A stretch of DNA of 64,000 nucleotides from Streptomyces echinatus (GCF_014203595.1 NZ_JACHJK010000006.1:248001-312000), one strand, 5' to 3'; shown: positions 45,855 to 54,346, counted from the first letter of the stretch. Numbers and translations are program-made. The notes: generated by a model from the sequence alone, not told the origin.

Positions 45855-47191
45855 CAGAAGCCCTCCGAGCGGGCGGTGCGGAACCCGGAGAAGATCTGCC
45901 GGCGGATCGGGTAGTCCCAATTGCGGAACGTGCCCCGGCAGGCCACCGGGTCCACGGCGAACGAGCCGCCGCGCAGCACCTTGTACTCGGGACCGAAGAA
46001 CACCTCCGAGTACTCCTTGTACGGGAACGCCCGGAAGCCCGGGTACGGCAGGAAGTCGCTCGCCGTCCACTCCCACACGTCACCGATCAACTGCCGTACG
46101 CCGAGCGGCGACTCACCGGCCGGATAGCTGCCGGCCGGGGCGGGACCGAGGTGCCGCTGGCCCAGGTTGGCGTGTTCCGGTTCCGGGTCGGCGTCACCCC
46201 ACGGATAGCGCCGCGAGCGGCCGGTCGCCGGGTCGAAGCGGGCCGCCTTCTCCCACTCCGTCTCGCTGGGCAGCCGCCGCCCGGCCCAGCGGGCGTAGGC
46301 GTCCGCCTCGTACCAGCACACGTGCAGCACCGGCTCGTCCGGCGGGACCGGCTCCGTGACGCCGAACCGGCGCCGGAGCCACTGGCCGCCGTCCCGCCGC
46401 CAGAACAGCGGGGCGGAGACGGCGTGCTGCCTGATGTGCGCCCAGCCCTCGGGCGCCCACCAGCGCTCGGTGTCGTAGCCGCCGTCCTCGATGAACGCCT
46501 GGTACGCCGCGTTCGTCACCGGGACCGTGTCGATCCAGAAGGGCTCCACCTCCCGCGGGTGCGCCGGGCGCTCGTTGTCCAGCGCCCAGGGCTCGCCGGA
46601 GGTGCCCATCGTGAACGGACCGCCGGGCACCAGGACTTCGGCCGGACCGGTGAACGGCGGGGCGGGGTCCGGGTCCGGTGCGGTCAGGACCGGCGGGCCT
46701 TTCCTGAGCTGATGGGTGATCAGCATGGTCTCGTCGTGCTGCTGTTCGTGCTGGGCGATCATCCCGAACGCGAACCCGGCCTCGGTCAGCCCCGTGCCGT
46801 GGAAGTCCGCCGCCTCCAGCAGGTCCAGCGCCCGGCCGCGCACCTCGGCCGCGTACCTCCGGGCCTCGGCGGGCGCCAGCAGCGGCAGCGAGGGGCGCTC
46901 GGACCGCGGGTGCTCGAAGGCGTCGTAGAGGCTGTCGATCTCGGGCCGCATCGCCTCCCGGCCGCCGACCGCCCTGAGCAGCCACAGCTCCTCCTGGTTG
47001 CCGATGTGCGCGAGGTCCCACACCAGCGGGGACATCAGCGGCGAGTGCTGGGCGGTGAGATCGGGTCCGTCCACACAGCTGGTCAGCAGCGTGGTGCGGT
47101 CACGGGCGGTGGTGAGGGAGGCCAGCGCCCGCTTGCGCAGATCTTCGGTGTCCGTCTCGGTGGTCGTGATGTCGGTCTCCGGGGCGGTCAT
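45854..47191 (-). CDS. egtB: Hercynine oxygenase, sulfoxide synthase
   Basis: This 445-residue nonhaem-iron enzyme joins gamma-glutamylcysteine to hercynine. The DinB-like domain supplies iron ligands in LVWDLAHIGNQEE and MIAQHEQQHDETML (HxxxHxE type). The FGE-sulfatase domain follows: EVLVPGGPFTMGTS, HVCWYEADAYARWAGRRLPSETEWEKAARFDP, LIGDVWEWTASDFLPYPGF and YKVLRGGSFA. ATG 47191 overlaps the egtA stop (ATGA). Confidence 0.95.
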   Translation of the reverse strand: MTAPETDITTTETDTEDLRKRALASLTTARDRTTLLTSCVDGPDLTAQHSPLMSPLVWDLAHIGNQEELWLLRAVGGREAMRPEIDSLYDAFEHPRSERPSLPLLAPAEARRYAAEVRGRALDLLEAADFHGTGLTEAGFAFGMIAQHEQQHDETMLITHQLRKGPPVLTAPDPDPAPPFTGPAEVLVPGGPFTMGTSGEPWALDNERPAHPREVEPFWIDTVPVTNAAYQAFIEDGGYDTERWWAPEGWAHIRQHAVSAPLFWRRDGGQWLRRRFGVTEPVPPDEPVLHVCWYEADAYARWAGRRLPSETEWEKAARFDPATGRSRRYPWGDADPEPEHANLGQRHLGPAPAGSYPAGESPLGVRQLIGDVWEWTASDFLPYPGFRAFPYKEYSEVFFGPEYKVLRGGSFAVDPVACRGTFRNWDYPIRRQIFSGFRTARSEGF

Positions 47192-48537
47192 GTGCGGATG
47201 TCCTTCCTCCGGCGGGCGGTGGGTGCGCCCCCGGTCGTACCGGGCCGGGGCCGCTGGTGCTCCGGGGCGGCCGGCCGGCCGAGCAGGTCGTCGGCGGGGC
47301 ACCGGCCCCGGGCGACGTAGCGGTCCCGGTACGCGGCCACGGCGTCGGTGACGCGCGTGGTGGCGCCGAACCGGGGGAGGGCGCGCAGGGCCGCCGCGAA
47401 ACAGGTGTCGGCGGCCTCGCGCAGCTCCGGGTCGGCGAGCCCGTGCCGGGCCGCGTCGACCCACAGCGGGTTGTGCGGGGCCGGCAGGTTCAGGGCCCGC
47501 TCCGCGAGCGGCTTCACCGTCCGGTAGGCGGTCTCGGCTGCCTCCGGGTCGTCGAACAGGGCCGCCGTCACCGCGAGCGGCACGATCCACCCGTTCTCGC
47601 CGGGCTGCGCGTCGATCATCCGCAGCTCCAGATGGCCGCGCGGCCGGACCGGCGGGAACAGGGTGGTCATGTGGTAGTCGAGATCCGCCCGGGTGGGCGG
47701 CCGGGGTGACCGGGAGCGGGTCCACTCCCGGAAGGTGAGCCCCTCGGGCACCTCCCAGGGCCCGCTGTCGCGGCGGACGCACATCACCGGCGCGTCCAGC
47801 ACGTGCCGGGCCCAGGCGGCCCGCGGTTCGGCGTCCAGCGGGGGAGCGCCGGCCCGGCCGGCGCCGATCTCCGTCCACATCAGCTGCCGGGTGGACTGCC
47901 AGCCCGTGGGCCGCCGGCCGAGCAGCGGCGAGTTGGCGAACGCGGCCACCAGGACCGCGCCGAGCTGGTGCGCCAGCCACCAGCGCCGGACGTGTCCCAG
48001 CGGGCCGGGCTCCTCGTGGCCGGCGTCCACACAGACCTGGACGGAGGCCGAGGCGCACATCATGTGCCGGCCGGCCGGCCCTGTGCGGTCGAGACAGGTC
48101 TCCATGGCGTCGTAGCGCGGTTCGCGGAGGAACCTGCGCGGTGTGTGCCAGGGGTCGTGGCCGATGCCGGCGAGGCCGAGACCGTCCTCGGCCAGGACGG
48201 CCCGGACGGTGTCCAGATCGGCGGAGACGGTGTCGACGCACTCCATCAGGGAGGCGGCGGGCGGCGAGCTCAGCTCCAGCTGGCCGCCGGGCTCGACGGT
48301 GAGCGGCGAGTCCAGGGGTACGGCCCGCAACGTGGCGTAGGCCGCTTCGAGTCGTTCGGGAGTGACCGGGAGCTGCGGCAGCTCCAGGGAGTGGACGAGC
48401 CACTCCAGCTCGACACCGAGGGTGCGGGGCGGTCCGGTCTTGAAGCAGATGCCCCGGACCAGGGCCTCCACCTCGGCCTCGGTGACGGCGGTGGGGTGCG
48501 TCGTACAGTCACCACCGTCGCTGCGTGTATCGGACAT
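47188..48537 (-). CDS. egtA: Glutamate-cysteine ligase EgtA
   Basis: This 449-residue glutamate-cysteine ligase (GCS2-like) has GVELEWLVHSLELP, TVEPGGQLELSSPP, MMCASASVQVCVDAGHE, LAHQLGAVLVAAFANSPLLG and HLELRMIDAQPGENGWIVPLA. It provides gamma-glutamylcysteine for EgtB. AGGAGG is 8 nt before ATG 48537, a strong start for the operon. All four egt genes overlap end to start. egtE, the C-S lyase, is not in the window. Confidence 0.93.
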   Translation of the reverse strand: MSDTRSDGGDCTTHPTAVTEAEVEALVRGICFKTGPPRTLGVELEWLVHSLELPQLPVTPERLEAAYATLRAVPLDSPLTVEPGGQLELSSPPAASLMECVDTVSADLDTVRAVLAEDGLGLAGIGHDPWHTPRRFLREPRYDAMETCLDRTGPAGRHMMCASASVQVCVDAGHEEPGPLGHVRRWWLAHQLGAVLVAAFANSPLLGRRPTGWQSTRQLMWTEIGAGRAGAPPLDAEPRAAWARHVLDAPVMCVRRDSGPWEVPEGLTFREWTRSRSPRPPTRADLDYHMTTLFPPVRPRGHLELRMIDAQPGENGWIVPLAVTAALFDDPEAAETAYRTVKPLAERALNLPAPHNPLWVDAARHGLADPELREAADTCFAAALRALPRFGATTRVTDAVAAYRDRYVARGRCPADDLLGRPAAPEHQRPRPGTTGGAPTARRRKDIRT

Positions 48538-48750
48538 GTAGGGATCCTCCTGAGGTTCCACCATGCCACCGGTCCGGCGTGTCCGCCGGGCAGGCGCTCG
48601 TCCCAGCCAAGACCCTTCCGCGGATTCGCACAAGAGTGCCCTCGCGGACGTTCCGGTTCCGTCACTCCTGTTTCCATGAACGTTTCCGGACCGTTCCGAG
48701 GGCGGGAAACTCCGTTGCACCGCCTCACCAGCATCACCCAGGATGCGTAC

Positions 48751-48813
48751 ATGAGCACGACGGGGGAGACCGCGCGGGACGTGGTCGTGGCGCCCACGGG
48801 GGTGGCGCCGTGA
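48751..48813 (+). CDS. Possible 20-codon leader ORF before the PARG-like gene
   Basis: ATG 48751 with AGGA 8 nt upstream begins a short frame (MSTTGETARDVVVAPTGVAP) whose TGA stop overlaps the GTG start of the PARG-like gene (GTGA at 48810-48813). That spacing would allow coupled translation. The frame is also open upstream to ATG 48676. There is no homology evidence. Confidence 0.25.
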   Translation: MSTTGETARDVVVAPTGVAP

Positions 48814-49679
48814 GCGCGCGCCTGCGCGGGATCGCCGCGGAGACGGAGCAGATCGTGGCCGCGGGCCGGTACCGGTCGCCGGACGGCCGGGAGGTGCCGA
48901 TCGCCGAAGCGGTCGAGGCCGCCCGGGCCGGCACCCGGATGTTCGGCCCCGCACCGGTGCCGGTGCCGCCGGCGCCGGCGGACGGGGACGGCACGGTCTT
49001 CGAGGTCACCGGAGAGAGCAGCCTGGAGGCGGCCCGCCGGCTGGCCGACGCCCCCGTCGCCGTCCTGAACTTCGCCTCGGCCCGGAACCCGGGCGGCGGC
49101 TATCTCAACGGCGCGCAGGCCCAGGAGGAGGCCCTGTGCCGTGCCTCCGCGCTGCACACCTGCCTGCTGACGGCCCGCGCCTACTACGACCACCACCGCG
49201 CCGTCCGCGACCCGTTCTACTCGGACCGGGTGATCCACTCCCCGGCCGTTCCCGTCTTCCGCGACGACCGGGGCCGGCTGCTGGCCGAGCCGTATCTCGC
49301 GGGCTTCCTGACGGCCGCAGCCCCCAACGCGGGCGTGATACGGCGTACGGCACCGGAGCGGACCGCCGAGGTGCCGGCCGCCCTGGTGGTGCGGGCCGAA
49401 CGCGTGCTGGAGACGGCCGCGGCCCACGGCTACCGCCGGCTGGTGCTCGGCGCCTGGGGCTGCGGAGTCTTCCAGAACGACCCGGTCCAGGTCGCGGGCG
49501 CCTTCCGGACGGCGCTGGGGCCCGGCGGCCGCTTCGCGAGCTCCTTCGAGCACGTGGTGTTCGGGGTGCTGGACCGGGCACCGGGAGCGGCGGTACGGCA
49601 GGCGTTCGCGCAGACCTTCCCACCGCCCCGGGCGGCCGACCCGCCCCGGAGGACAGAGGCCGGCCAGATCCAGCCGTAG
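48810..49679 (+). CDS. Microbial PARG-like (TIGR02452) protein
   Basis: This 289-residue protein has VAVLNFASARNPGGGYLNGA followed by QAQEEALCRASALHTCLL, the GGG-X6-8-QEE signature of poly(ADP-ribose) glycohydrolases of the microbial macro-fold type. FYSDRVIHSPAVPVFRDDRG, YRRLVLGAWGCGVFQNDP and FEHVVFGVLD complete the family pattern. It may remove ADP-ribose from proteins or nucleic acids. The start is GTG 48810. The last codons and stop lie in a 23-bp sequence duplicated from the end of the PemK-like gene, so the native C-terminus may have been altered. Confidence 0.85.
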   Translation: MSARLRGIAAETEQIVAAGRYRSPDGREVPIAEAVEAARAGTRMFGPAPVPVPPAPADGDGTVFEVTGESSLEAARRLADAPVAVLNFASARNPGGGYLNGAQAQEEALCRASALHTCLLTARAYYDHHRAVRDPFYSDRVIHSPAVPVFRDDRGRLLAEPYLAGFLTAAAPNAGVIRRTAPERTAEVPAALVVRAERVLETAAAHGYRRLVLGAWGCGVFQNDPVQVAGAFRTALGPGGRFASSFEHVVFGVLDRAPGAAVRQAFAQTFPPPRAADPPRRTEAGQIQP

Positions 49680-49915
49680 CGCTCGTGGGGCCGGCCGGTC
49701 CGGGAGGCGGCGCTCCGGGTGGGGTGCGGTGCTGGTGGAGGTGGCCGGCTGTGTGGGTGCGGTGCTCGTGAAGGCGGCCGGTTGTCTGGGGTGCGGGCGG
49801 GTCAGGTCCCGCCGGAGCGCTCGTCGGGCCGAGGGGGCGGGGCGTTTCCGGTGGGGGGCGGGGCTCGCGCGGGCGGGCGGGTGCGGGACGGTCAGGTCCA
49901 GCCGTAGCGCTCGTG
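49665..49915. repeat. Duplicated 23-bp gene-end sequence flanking a repeat-rich 205 bp
   Basis: 49665-49687 and 49893-49915 are identical at 22 of 23 positions. The second copy is the 3' end of the minus-strand PemK-like gene; the first forms the last codons and stop of the PARG-like gene. Between them a 33-bp unit occurs twice in tandem (49724-49756 and 49757-49789, 28/33 identical). No credible gene lies in the interval. Confidence 0.8.
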
Positions 49916-50338
49916 CAGCCGCTGTCGGACCAGGTTGAACCGCATCCGGTCCAGCGCGCACGCCTCCCGGCGCATGCCCCGCTCGTGCAGCCGCAGCACA
50001 CGGTCCACGTCCACCCATGAGTCCCGGCCCGAACGGTCCCAGGGCCCGCTGCCGATCGCGACCCACTCCCGGTCGCCGTCGTGCCGCTTGCTGGAGAGCT
50101 GGACGGCGAGGAAGGTGCCGGCCGCCTCACGGGCCACGACCAGCACCGGACGGTCCTTGCCCCGGCCGTCGTTCTCCTCGAACGGCGCCCAGGTCCACAC
50201 GATCTCGCCGGGGTCCGGATCGCCGTCGTGTGCCGGGGAGTACTCGGTGCGCACCGGCCCGACCTGGCGCGGGTCCGCCTCGGTGGTGGCATGGGGGCCC
50301 TGCCGGCCCGGGACGTTCTCTTCGGTAGACGTGCTCAC
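49892..50338 (-). CDS. PemK/MazF-like protein
   Basis: This 148-residue protein has a polar 40-residue N-terminus followed by a PemK/MazF-type barrel: PGEIVWTWAPFEENDGRGKDRPVLVVA, AVQLSSKRHD, SWVDVDRVLRLHE and ALDRMRFNLVRQRL. MazF-type proteins are mRNA interferases; this one is related to a common actinobacterial group with no known toxicity. No antitoxin gene (MazE/AbrB or RHH) is adjacent, so a toxin-antitoxin role is unproven. The start is GTG 50338. Confidence 0.78.
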   Translation of the reverse strand: MSTSTEENVPGRQGPHATTEADPRQVGPVRTEYSPAHDGDPDPGEIVWTWAPFEENDGRGKDRPVLVVAREAAGTFLAVQLSSKRHDGDREWVAIGSGPWDRSGRDSWVDVDRVLRLHERGMRREACALDRMRFNLVRQRLHERYGWT

Positions 50339-50486
50339 GGACGCACCCTAGTGGGCCGGGCAACTCGTCTCCGCGGCAGGTGCGTTACTCAGGCCCGGTG
50401 CCGGGGTGTCCGGCCGGTGCGCTGTCGGGGCGGGCATCCGCATCCCGGGGCGCCGGCCGTACACGGTCGGATACGTCAGCCCGGCC

Positions 50487-50704
50487 TCGCCTGTGACCGC
50501 ACGCGACCCGCGGACCGGCCCGGACGTCGTCGAGGGGCTCACCCGCGACCCCGACCCCGAGGTCCGTGCGGCCTGGCCCGCCACCCGAACCCGCCCGCCC
50601 GCCGGCTCACGGAACTCCTGGTCGACCCCGAACTCGCCCACGCTGTCGCCGCGAACCCGGCGCTGGACCAGCGGACCGCCGACCGGCTCGTGCGCACACA
50701 CGGC
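50487..50704 (+). pseudogene. Frameshifted leucine-rich-repeat-variant (LRV) remnant
   Basis: One frame encodes DVVEGLTRDPDPEVRAA (to about 50573). The frame shifted by one base then continues LARHPNPPARRLTELLVDPE and LAHAVAANPALDQRTADRLV (50573 to about 50693). Joined, they make the Asp-Pro-Asp-Pro-Glu-Val-Arg / Asn-Pro-x-Leu pattern of LRV proteins. A single-base indel near 50570 accounts for the break. No start codon or full-length protein is evident, so this is the remainder of a larger gene. Confidence 0.5.
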
Positions 50705-50930
50705 CACAGCCCCTGGTGGGGGAGTCCGCTCGCGCACACCCATGGGGGGCCGTGGTGGGGGACATCGCTCGCGCACACGCACGGCCGGCGTCCTTGTGAG
50801 GCACCCGCTCGCGCGACACGCACGGCCGGTGGCCCTGGTCGGGCACCGGCTCACGCGGCACGCACGGCCGGGGGCCCTGGTGAGGTTCCCGCTCCTGCGC
50901 ACGCACGGCCGGGGGCCCCTGGTGCGGGAC
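50687..50930. repeat. Six-unit tandem repeat of about 39-42 nt
   Basis: Units begin at 50687, 50728, 50767, 50807, 50849 and 50891, each with GCTCxxGCGC...CACGGCC-like sequence followed by GGGGGCCCTGGTGxGG. Units 1 and 2 are more diverged; units 3-6 are closest. Lengths vary (39-42 nt), which is incompatible with a conserved reading frame. There are no spacers, so it is not a CRISPR array. The last unit provides one arm of the hairpin at 50902-50943. Confidence 0.85.
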
Positions 50931-50943
50931 CCCCGGCCGTGCG
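50902..50943 (-). terminator. Flotillin gene terminator hairpin
   Basis: A perfect 14-bp inverted repeat (CGCACGGCCGGGGG at 50902-50915 / 50930-50943) with a 14-nt loop lies just beyond the stop of the minus-strand flotillin gene (50957). One arm is part of the last tandem repeat unit. Confidence 0.75.
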
Positions 50944-50956
50944 GGACCGGTCTGTG

Positions 50957-52444
50957 TCAGCTCTCCCGGTCCACCGTCACCTTCTGCGGCGGGGGTGCCG
51001 CCACTCCGTTGACCGAGGGCGAAGTGCCGTTGGGCGCCTGCCCGTTGTCGCCCATCGTGGCGAGCAGCTTGCGGGCGAGGCCCAGCCCCGTGCCGCCCAT
51101 GGTGAGTGCCTTGGCGAACATCTCGCCCATGCCCTCGGCACCGTTGAGGAGCACCATGTTGTCGACGTTGCCGAACGCGGACGCGCCGGCCTGGACGATC
51201 TCCGGCCACTTCTCCGCGAGTTGCTGGGCGACGACCGCCTCCTGGTTCTCCGCCAGGGCCGCTGCCCGGGCCTTGATGGCCTCCGCCTCCGCCAGACCCT
51301 GGGCCCGCGTCGCCTCCGCCTCCGCCAGGCCCTTCGCCTGAGCGGCCGCGGCCTCCGCCTCACCGGTGGCCCGGGTGGCGGCGGCGGTCGCCGCACCGCG
51401 GGTCTTGGTCGCCTCGGCCTCGGCCACCGCCGCGGTCTTCACCCGGGTCGCCTCGGCCGCCGCCGCCAGCTCCGTCTCCTTCGCCCGGGCCTCGGCCGCC
51501 GAGATCCGCGCGTCGCGCTCGGCCTCGGCCGTCGTCCGCGTCTCGTAGGCCCTCGCGTCCGCCGGCTTGCGGACGTCCGCCTGCAGCTGCTGCTCACGCC
51601 GGTGCGCCTCCAGCTCGGCGACCCGCGTCTCCTGGACGACGACCTCCTGCCGGGCCCCGGCCGCGGCGAGCGGGCCGGCCTGCTGGGCCTTCGCCGCCGC
51701 CTTGTCTCGCTCGGCCTGGTAGCCGGCCTGCAGGATCTCGCTGTCCCGGGTGGCCTCCGCCATCCGTGCCATCGACTGCTGCTCGGCCTCGGTGGCGAGC
51801 CGGTTCGCCTCCGCCTGCGCGATACGAGCGTCCCGCTGCACGGCCGCGGCGTGCGGCATCGCCAGGTTCTGGATGTACCCGGTCGGGTCCTCGATCTCAT
51901 GGATCTGCAGCGAGTCCACGATCAGACCGAGCTTCTCCATCTCCGTACCGCAGGCCACCCGGGTCTGCCCGGTCAGCTTCTCCCGGTCGCGGATCATGTC
52001 CTCGACCGTCAACCCGCCCACGATGGACCGCAGATGACCGGCGAAGACGTTGTGGACCCGCTCCGCCATCAGCTTCTGCTGGTCCAGGAAACGGCGGGCC
52101 GCGTTCGCGATCGACACGAAGTCGTCGCCCACCTTGAAAATGACCACGCCCCGCACCTTCAGCGGAATGCCCTGGTGGGTCACGCAGTCCACGTGCAGCT
52201 CGGTCTCGTTCAGGTCCAGCGAGAGCCTGCGCACCGCCTGCACACCGGGGAGCACCAGCGTGCCGCGCCCGGTGACGATGCGGAAGCCCATGCCCTCCTC
52301 GATGCCCTCGGTGCGGTGCTTGGACCCGGAGATGATGAGCGCCTCGTTCGGCTCGGCGACCCGCCACATCATCTTGAAAAGACCGATCAGGACGAGAACG
52401 GCCACGACGACCGCCCCCGCAACGACGCCGACCATCATCGGCAT
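50957..52444 (-). CDS. Flotillin / SPFH-domain membrane scaffold protein
   Basis: This 495-residue flotillin has an N-terminal membrane helix (VGVVAGAVVVAVLVLIGLFKMMW), an SPFH/band-7 domain (EPNEALIISG ... ISLKVRG-type strand at GIPLKVRGVVIFKVG ... LTVEDMIRDREKL), and a long Ala/Glu/Arg coiled coil (about 210-420; AEAEATKTRGAATAAATRAT). The C-terminus, MVLLNGAEGMGEMFAKALTMGGTGLGLARKLL, is typical of flotillins. They organise membrane microdomains. ATG 52444 is used; ATG 52438 fits the GGGGG Shine-Dalgarno-like tract better. A small NfeD-like gene lies upstream on the same strand. Confidence 0.9.
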   Translation of the reverse strand: MPMMVGVVAGAVVVAVLVLIGLFKMMWRVAEPNEALIISGSKHRTEGIEEGMGFRIVTGRGTLVLPGVQAVRRLSLDLNETELHVDCVTHQGIPLKVRGVVIFKVGDDFVSIANAARRFLDQQKLMAERVHNVFAGHLRSIVGGLTVEDMIRDREKLTGQTRVACGTEMEKLGLIVDSLQIHEIEDPTGYIQNLAMPHAAAVQRDARIAQAEANRLATEAEQQSMARMAEATRDSEILQAGYQAERDKAAAKAQQAGPLAAAGARQEVVVQETRVAELEAHRREQQLQADVRKPADARAYETRTTAEAERDARISAAEARAKETELAAAAEATRVKTAAVAEAEATKTRGAATAAATRATGEAEAAAAQAKGLAEAEATRAQGLAEAEAIKARAAALAENQEAVVAQQLAEKWPEIVQAGASAFGNVDNMVLLNGAEGMGEMFAKALTMGGTGLGLARKLLATMGDNGQAPNGTSPSVNGVAAPPPQKVTVDRES

Positions 52445-52577
52445 ACGCCCCCTTTGCCTGGTGCCCGTTCGGCACCGAACGAAGGGAGTGTGCGCCTGCC
52501 GGGGGCCCGGGTGAAGGCACCGGGGAATCCTTGTTGCAATCTTGACGCATGCCGCTCTCACCTGCGGCTGAGCGGGC

Positions 52578-52796
52578 TCAACTGTCGTACGCGGCCGTGA
52601 CGTAGACGGTTCTCGGCGGCAGATGCTCCACCACCATCACCACGGTCCCGGTCGTGATCCGGGAGGTACCGTCGGCCGGGTGGGCGAGGAAGTGCTCCGC
52701 ACCGCCGCGCACCCGCACGATCACCTCACCCACCAGACCGGGCCCGACCGTCCCCGTCACCCGCCCCATCAGCCCGACCATCGCCGCGTCGCCCAT
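52578..52796 (-). CDS. Small NfeD-like OB-fold protein, flotillin partner
   Basis: This 72-residue protein (MVGLMGRVTGTVGPGLVGEV, then IVRVRGGAEHFLAHPADG and ITTGTVVMVVEHLPPRTVYV) resembles the C-terminal OB-fold of NfeD: GxxGxxxxxxxGxGxV start, GxxVxVxxxxxxxLxV end. NfeD genes typically sit next to flotillin (SPFH) genes. It lies 134 bp upstream of the flotillin gene on the same strand. It lacks the membrane helices of longer NfeD proteins, so it would be cytoplasmic. Confidence 0.7.
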   Translation of the reverse strand: MGDAAMVGLMGRVTGTVGPGLVGEVIVRVRGGAEHFLAHPADGTSRITTGTVVMVVEHLPPRTVYVTAAYDS

Positions 52797-52921
52797 GGGA
52801 ACAGCGTAGGGTCCGACGGCATGACCTGCACCGTTGTGTGCACGGTCGCCTCCGCACGGTGCGGTGGCCCGGCGCGCGGCGTGCACCGGACGGCTGGGGC
52901 TCTCCGGGGAGTGCCGGGTGC

Positions 52922-54346
52922 TCAGCCGGCCTTCGTCGGTTCGGCCTGGCGCTGCGGCGGCCACCGCTCGTGCCAGCGCAGTTCCGCCTCCAGCTGCGCG
53001 GCCAGGGAGACCAGGAGCGGCTCGCTGTCGGCCGGGCCGAGGAGTTGGGCGCCCACCGGCAGGCCGGGGCCGGCGAACCCGGCGGGCACGTTCACGCCCG
53101 GCCAGCCCAGCACGTTCCACGGCCAGGCGTACGGGCAGGCGGCGATGATGGCACGGTCCGTGGCCAGCCCGCCGAGCCGGGAGAAGGCGCCGATCCGCGG
53201 CGGGGGCAGGGCTGTCGTCGGCGCGAGGACCACGTCGTACGACCCGAAGAACGCGCCGATCCGCCGGTGCAGCACCGCCTCGGCACGCCGGGCCGCCCGG
53301 AGCGGGGCCCCGCCCAGCAGCCGGCCGAGCCGGGCCGCCTCCCGGGTGCGCGGGTCGAGCAGCGCGGGGTCGGGGACTTCGCGGGCCCGTTCGGCGATCC
53401 CGGCCGTGGCCCGTGGCACGAAGGTCAGCCCGATCTGCCCGTACGGCGGATCCGCCTCCTCGACGACATGTCCCAACCGCGCCAGCTTCTCGGCGAGTTC
53501 CACCACCCGGGCGCGGATCTCCGGATCGAGCCGGGCGGGTGTGGCGGTGAATGGCGGCTTCAGCGACAGCGCGATACGCAGCCGGCCCGGGTCGCGGCCG
53601 ACCGCGTCCGCCACCGTCTGCGCGGGCGGCCGGTGCGGGTCCCGGTCGTGGTTGCCGCTCGCCGCGTCCAGCAGCAGGGCGGCGTCGGCGACCGTACGGG
53701 CGAGGGTGCCGTTGACCGTGATGCCTTGGAAGGACTCGCCCCACGGCCAGGTCGAGATCCGGCCGCGCTGCGGCTTGATGCCGATCAGATGGGTCCAGGA
53801 GGCCGGGATGCGCACGGAACCGGCACCGTCGGAGCCGAGCGCGGCGGGGACGAGTCCGGCGGCGACGGCGGCGGCCGAACCTCCGGAGGACCCGCCGGGC
53901 GTGTGCCCGGTGTTCCACGGGTTGCGGGTGTCGCCGAACGCCGGACCCTCGGTGAACGGCCACTGCCCCAGCTCGCAGGTGTTGGTCTTGCCGACGATCA
54001 CCGCGCCGGCCGCGCGCAGCCGGCGTACCGCCTCGCCGTCCGCCGCCACCGGCGGGAAGTCCCCCGGGCAGCCGAACGCGGTCGGTTCGCCCGCCACGTC
54101 CATGTCGTCCTTCACCGCCACCGGCACGCCGAGCAGCGGGCGCCGGACCCCGGCGGCCAACTCCCGGTCGGCGGCCTCGGCTTCGGCGAGGGCCGCCTCG
54201 GTGCGGACGATCCGGAAGGCGTTCAGGGTCGGCTGGGTCGCCTCGATCCGGGCCAGGGTCCGCTCCACCAGCGCGCGCGAGCTCACCTCCCCGTCGGCGA
54301 GGGCGCGTCGGGTCTCCGCGAGGCCTGCGGCACGGTCGGGCGTCAT
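52922..54346 (-). CDS. Amidase (amidase signature family)
   Basis: This 474-residue enzyme has the Ser-Ser-Lys triad region. The Lys is in LGVPVAVKDDMDVAGEPT (about residue 77), with GTPGGSSGGSAAAVAAG-like HTPGGSSGGSAAAVAAGLVP, and the nucleophile Ser is in LGSDGAGSVRIPASW (about residue 174). Substrate-pocket stretches ATQPTLNAFRIV and GHTPGG fit general amidases related to 6-aminohexanoate-cyclic-dimer hydrolase or GatA paralogues. It would hydrolyse a carboxylic amide; the substrate is unknown. GGAGG lies 9 nt before ATG 54346. It has no gat neighbours, so it is not the tRNA amidotransferase subunit. Confidence 0.9.
   Translation of the reverse strand: MTPDRAAGLAETRRALADGEVSSRALVERTLARIEATQPTLNAFRIVRTEAALAEAEAADRELAAGVRRPLLGVPVAVKDDMDVAGEPTAFGCPGDFPPVAADGEAVRRLRAAGAVIVGKTNTCELGQWPFTEGPAFGDTRNPWNTGHTPGGSSGGSAAAVAAGLVPAALGSDGAGSVRIPASWTHLIGIKPQRGRISTWPWGESFQGITVNGTLARTVADAALLLDAASGNHDRDPHRPPAQTVADAVGRDPGRLRIALSLKPPFTATPARLDPEIRARVVELAEKLARLGHVVEEADPPYGQIGLTFVPRATAGIAERAREVPDPALLDPRTREAARLGRLLGGAPLRAARRAEAVLHRRIGAFFGSYDVVLAPTTALPPPRIGAFSRLGGLATDRAIIAACPYAWPWNVLGWPGVNVPAGFAGPGLPVGAQLLGPADSEPLLVSLAAQLEAELRWHERWPPQRQAEPTKAG

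Larger units (their letters stand above)
50339..50956. other. Gene-poor interval with LRV remnant, tandem repeats and hairpin
   Basis: These 618 bp hold an apparent LRV pseudogene (about 50487-50704), a six-unit tandem repeat (50687-50930) and a strong hairpin (50902-50943). No intact gene is visible; long open frames here are due to high GC. Confidence 0.7.

Noticed and set aside
49719..49938. Short plus-strand ORFs of 62-69 codons after the PARG-like gene
   Set aside because: They consist of tandem-repeat sequence, overlap one another in two frames and have no ribosome-binding site or recognisable protein.
50687..50930. Regular repeats that could suggest a CRISPR array
   Set aside because: The units are directly contiguous and vary from 39 to 42 nt; there are no unique spacers and no cas genes in the window.
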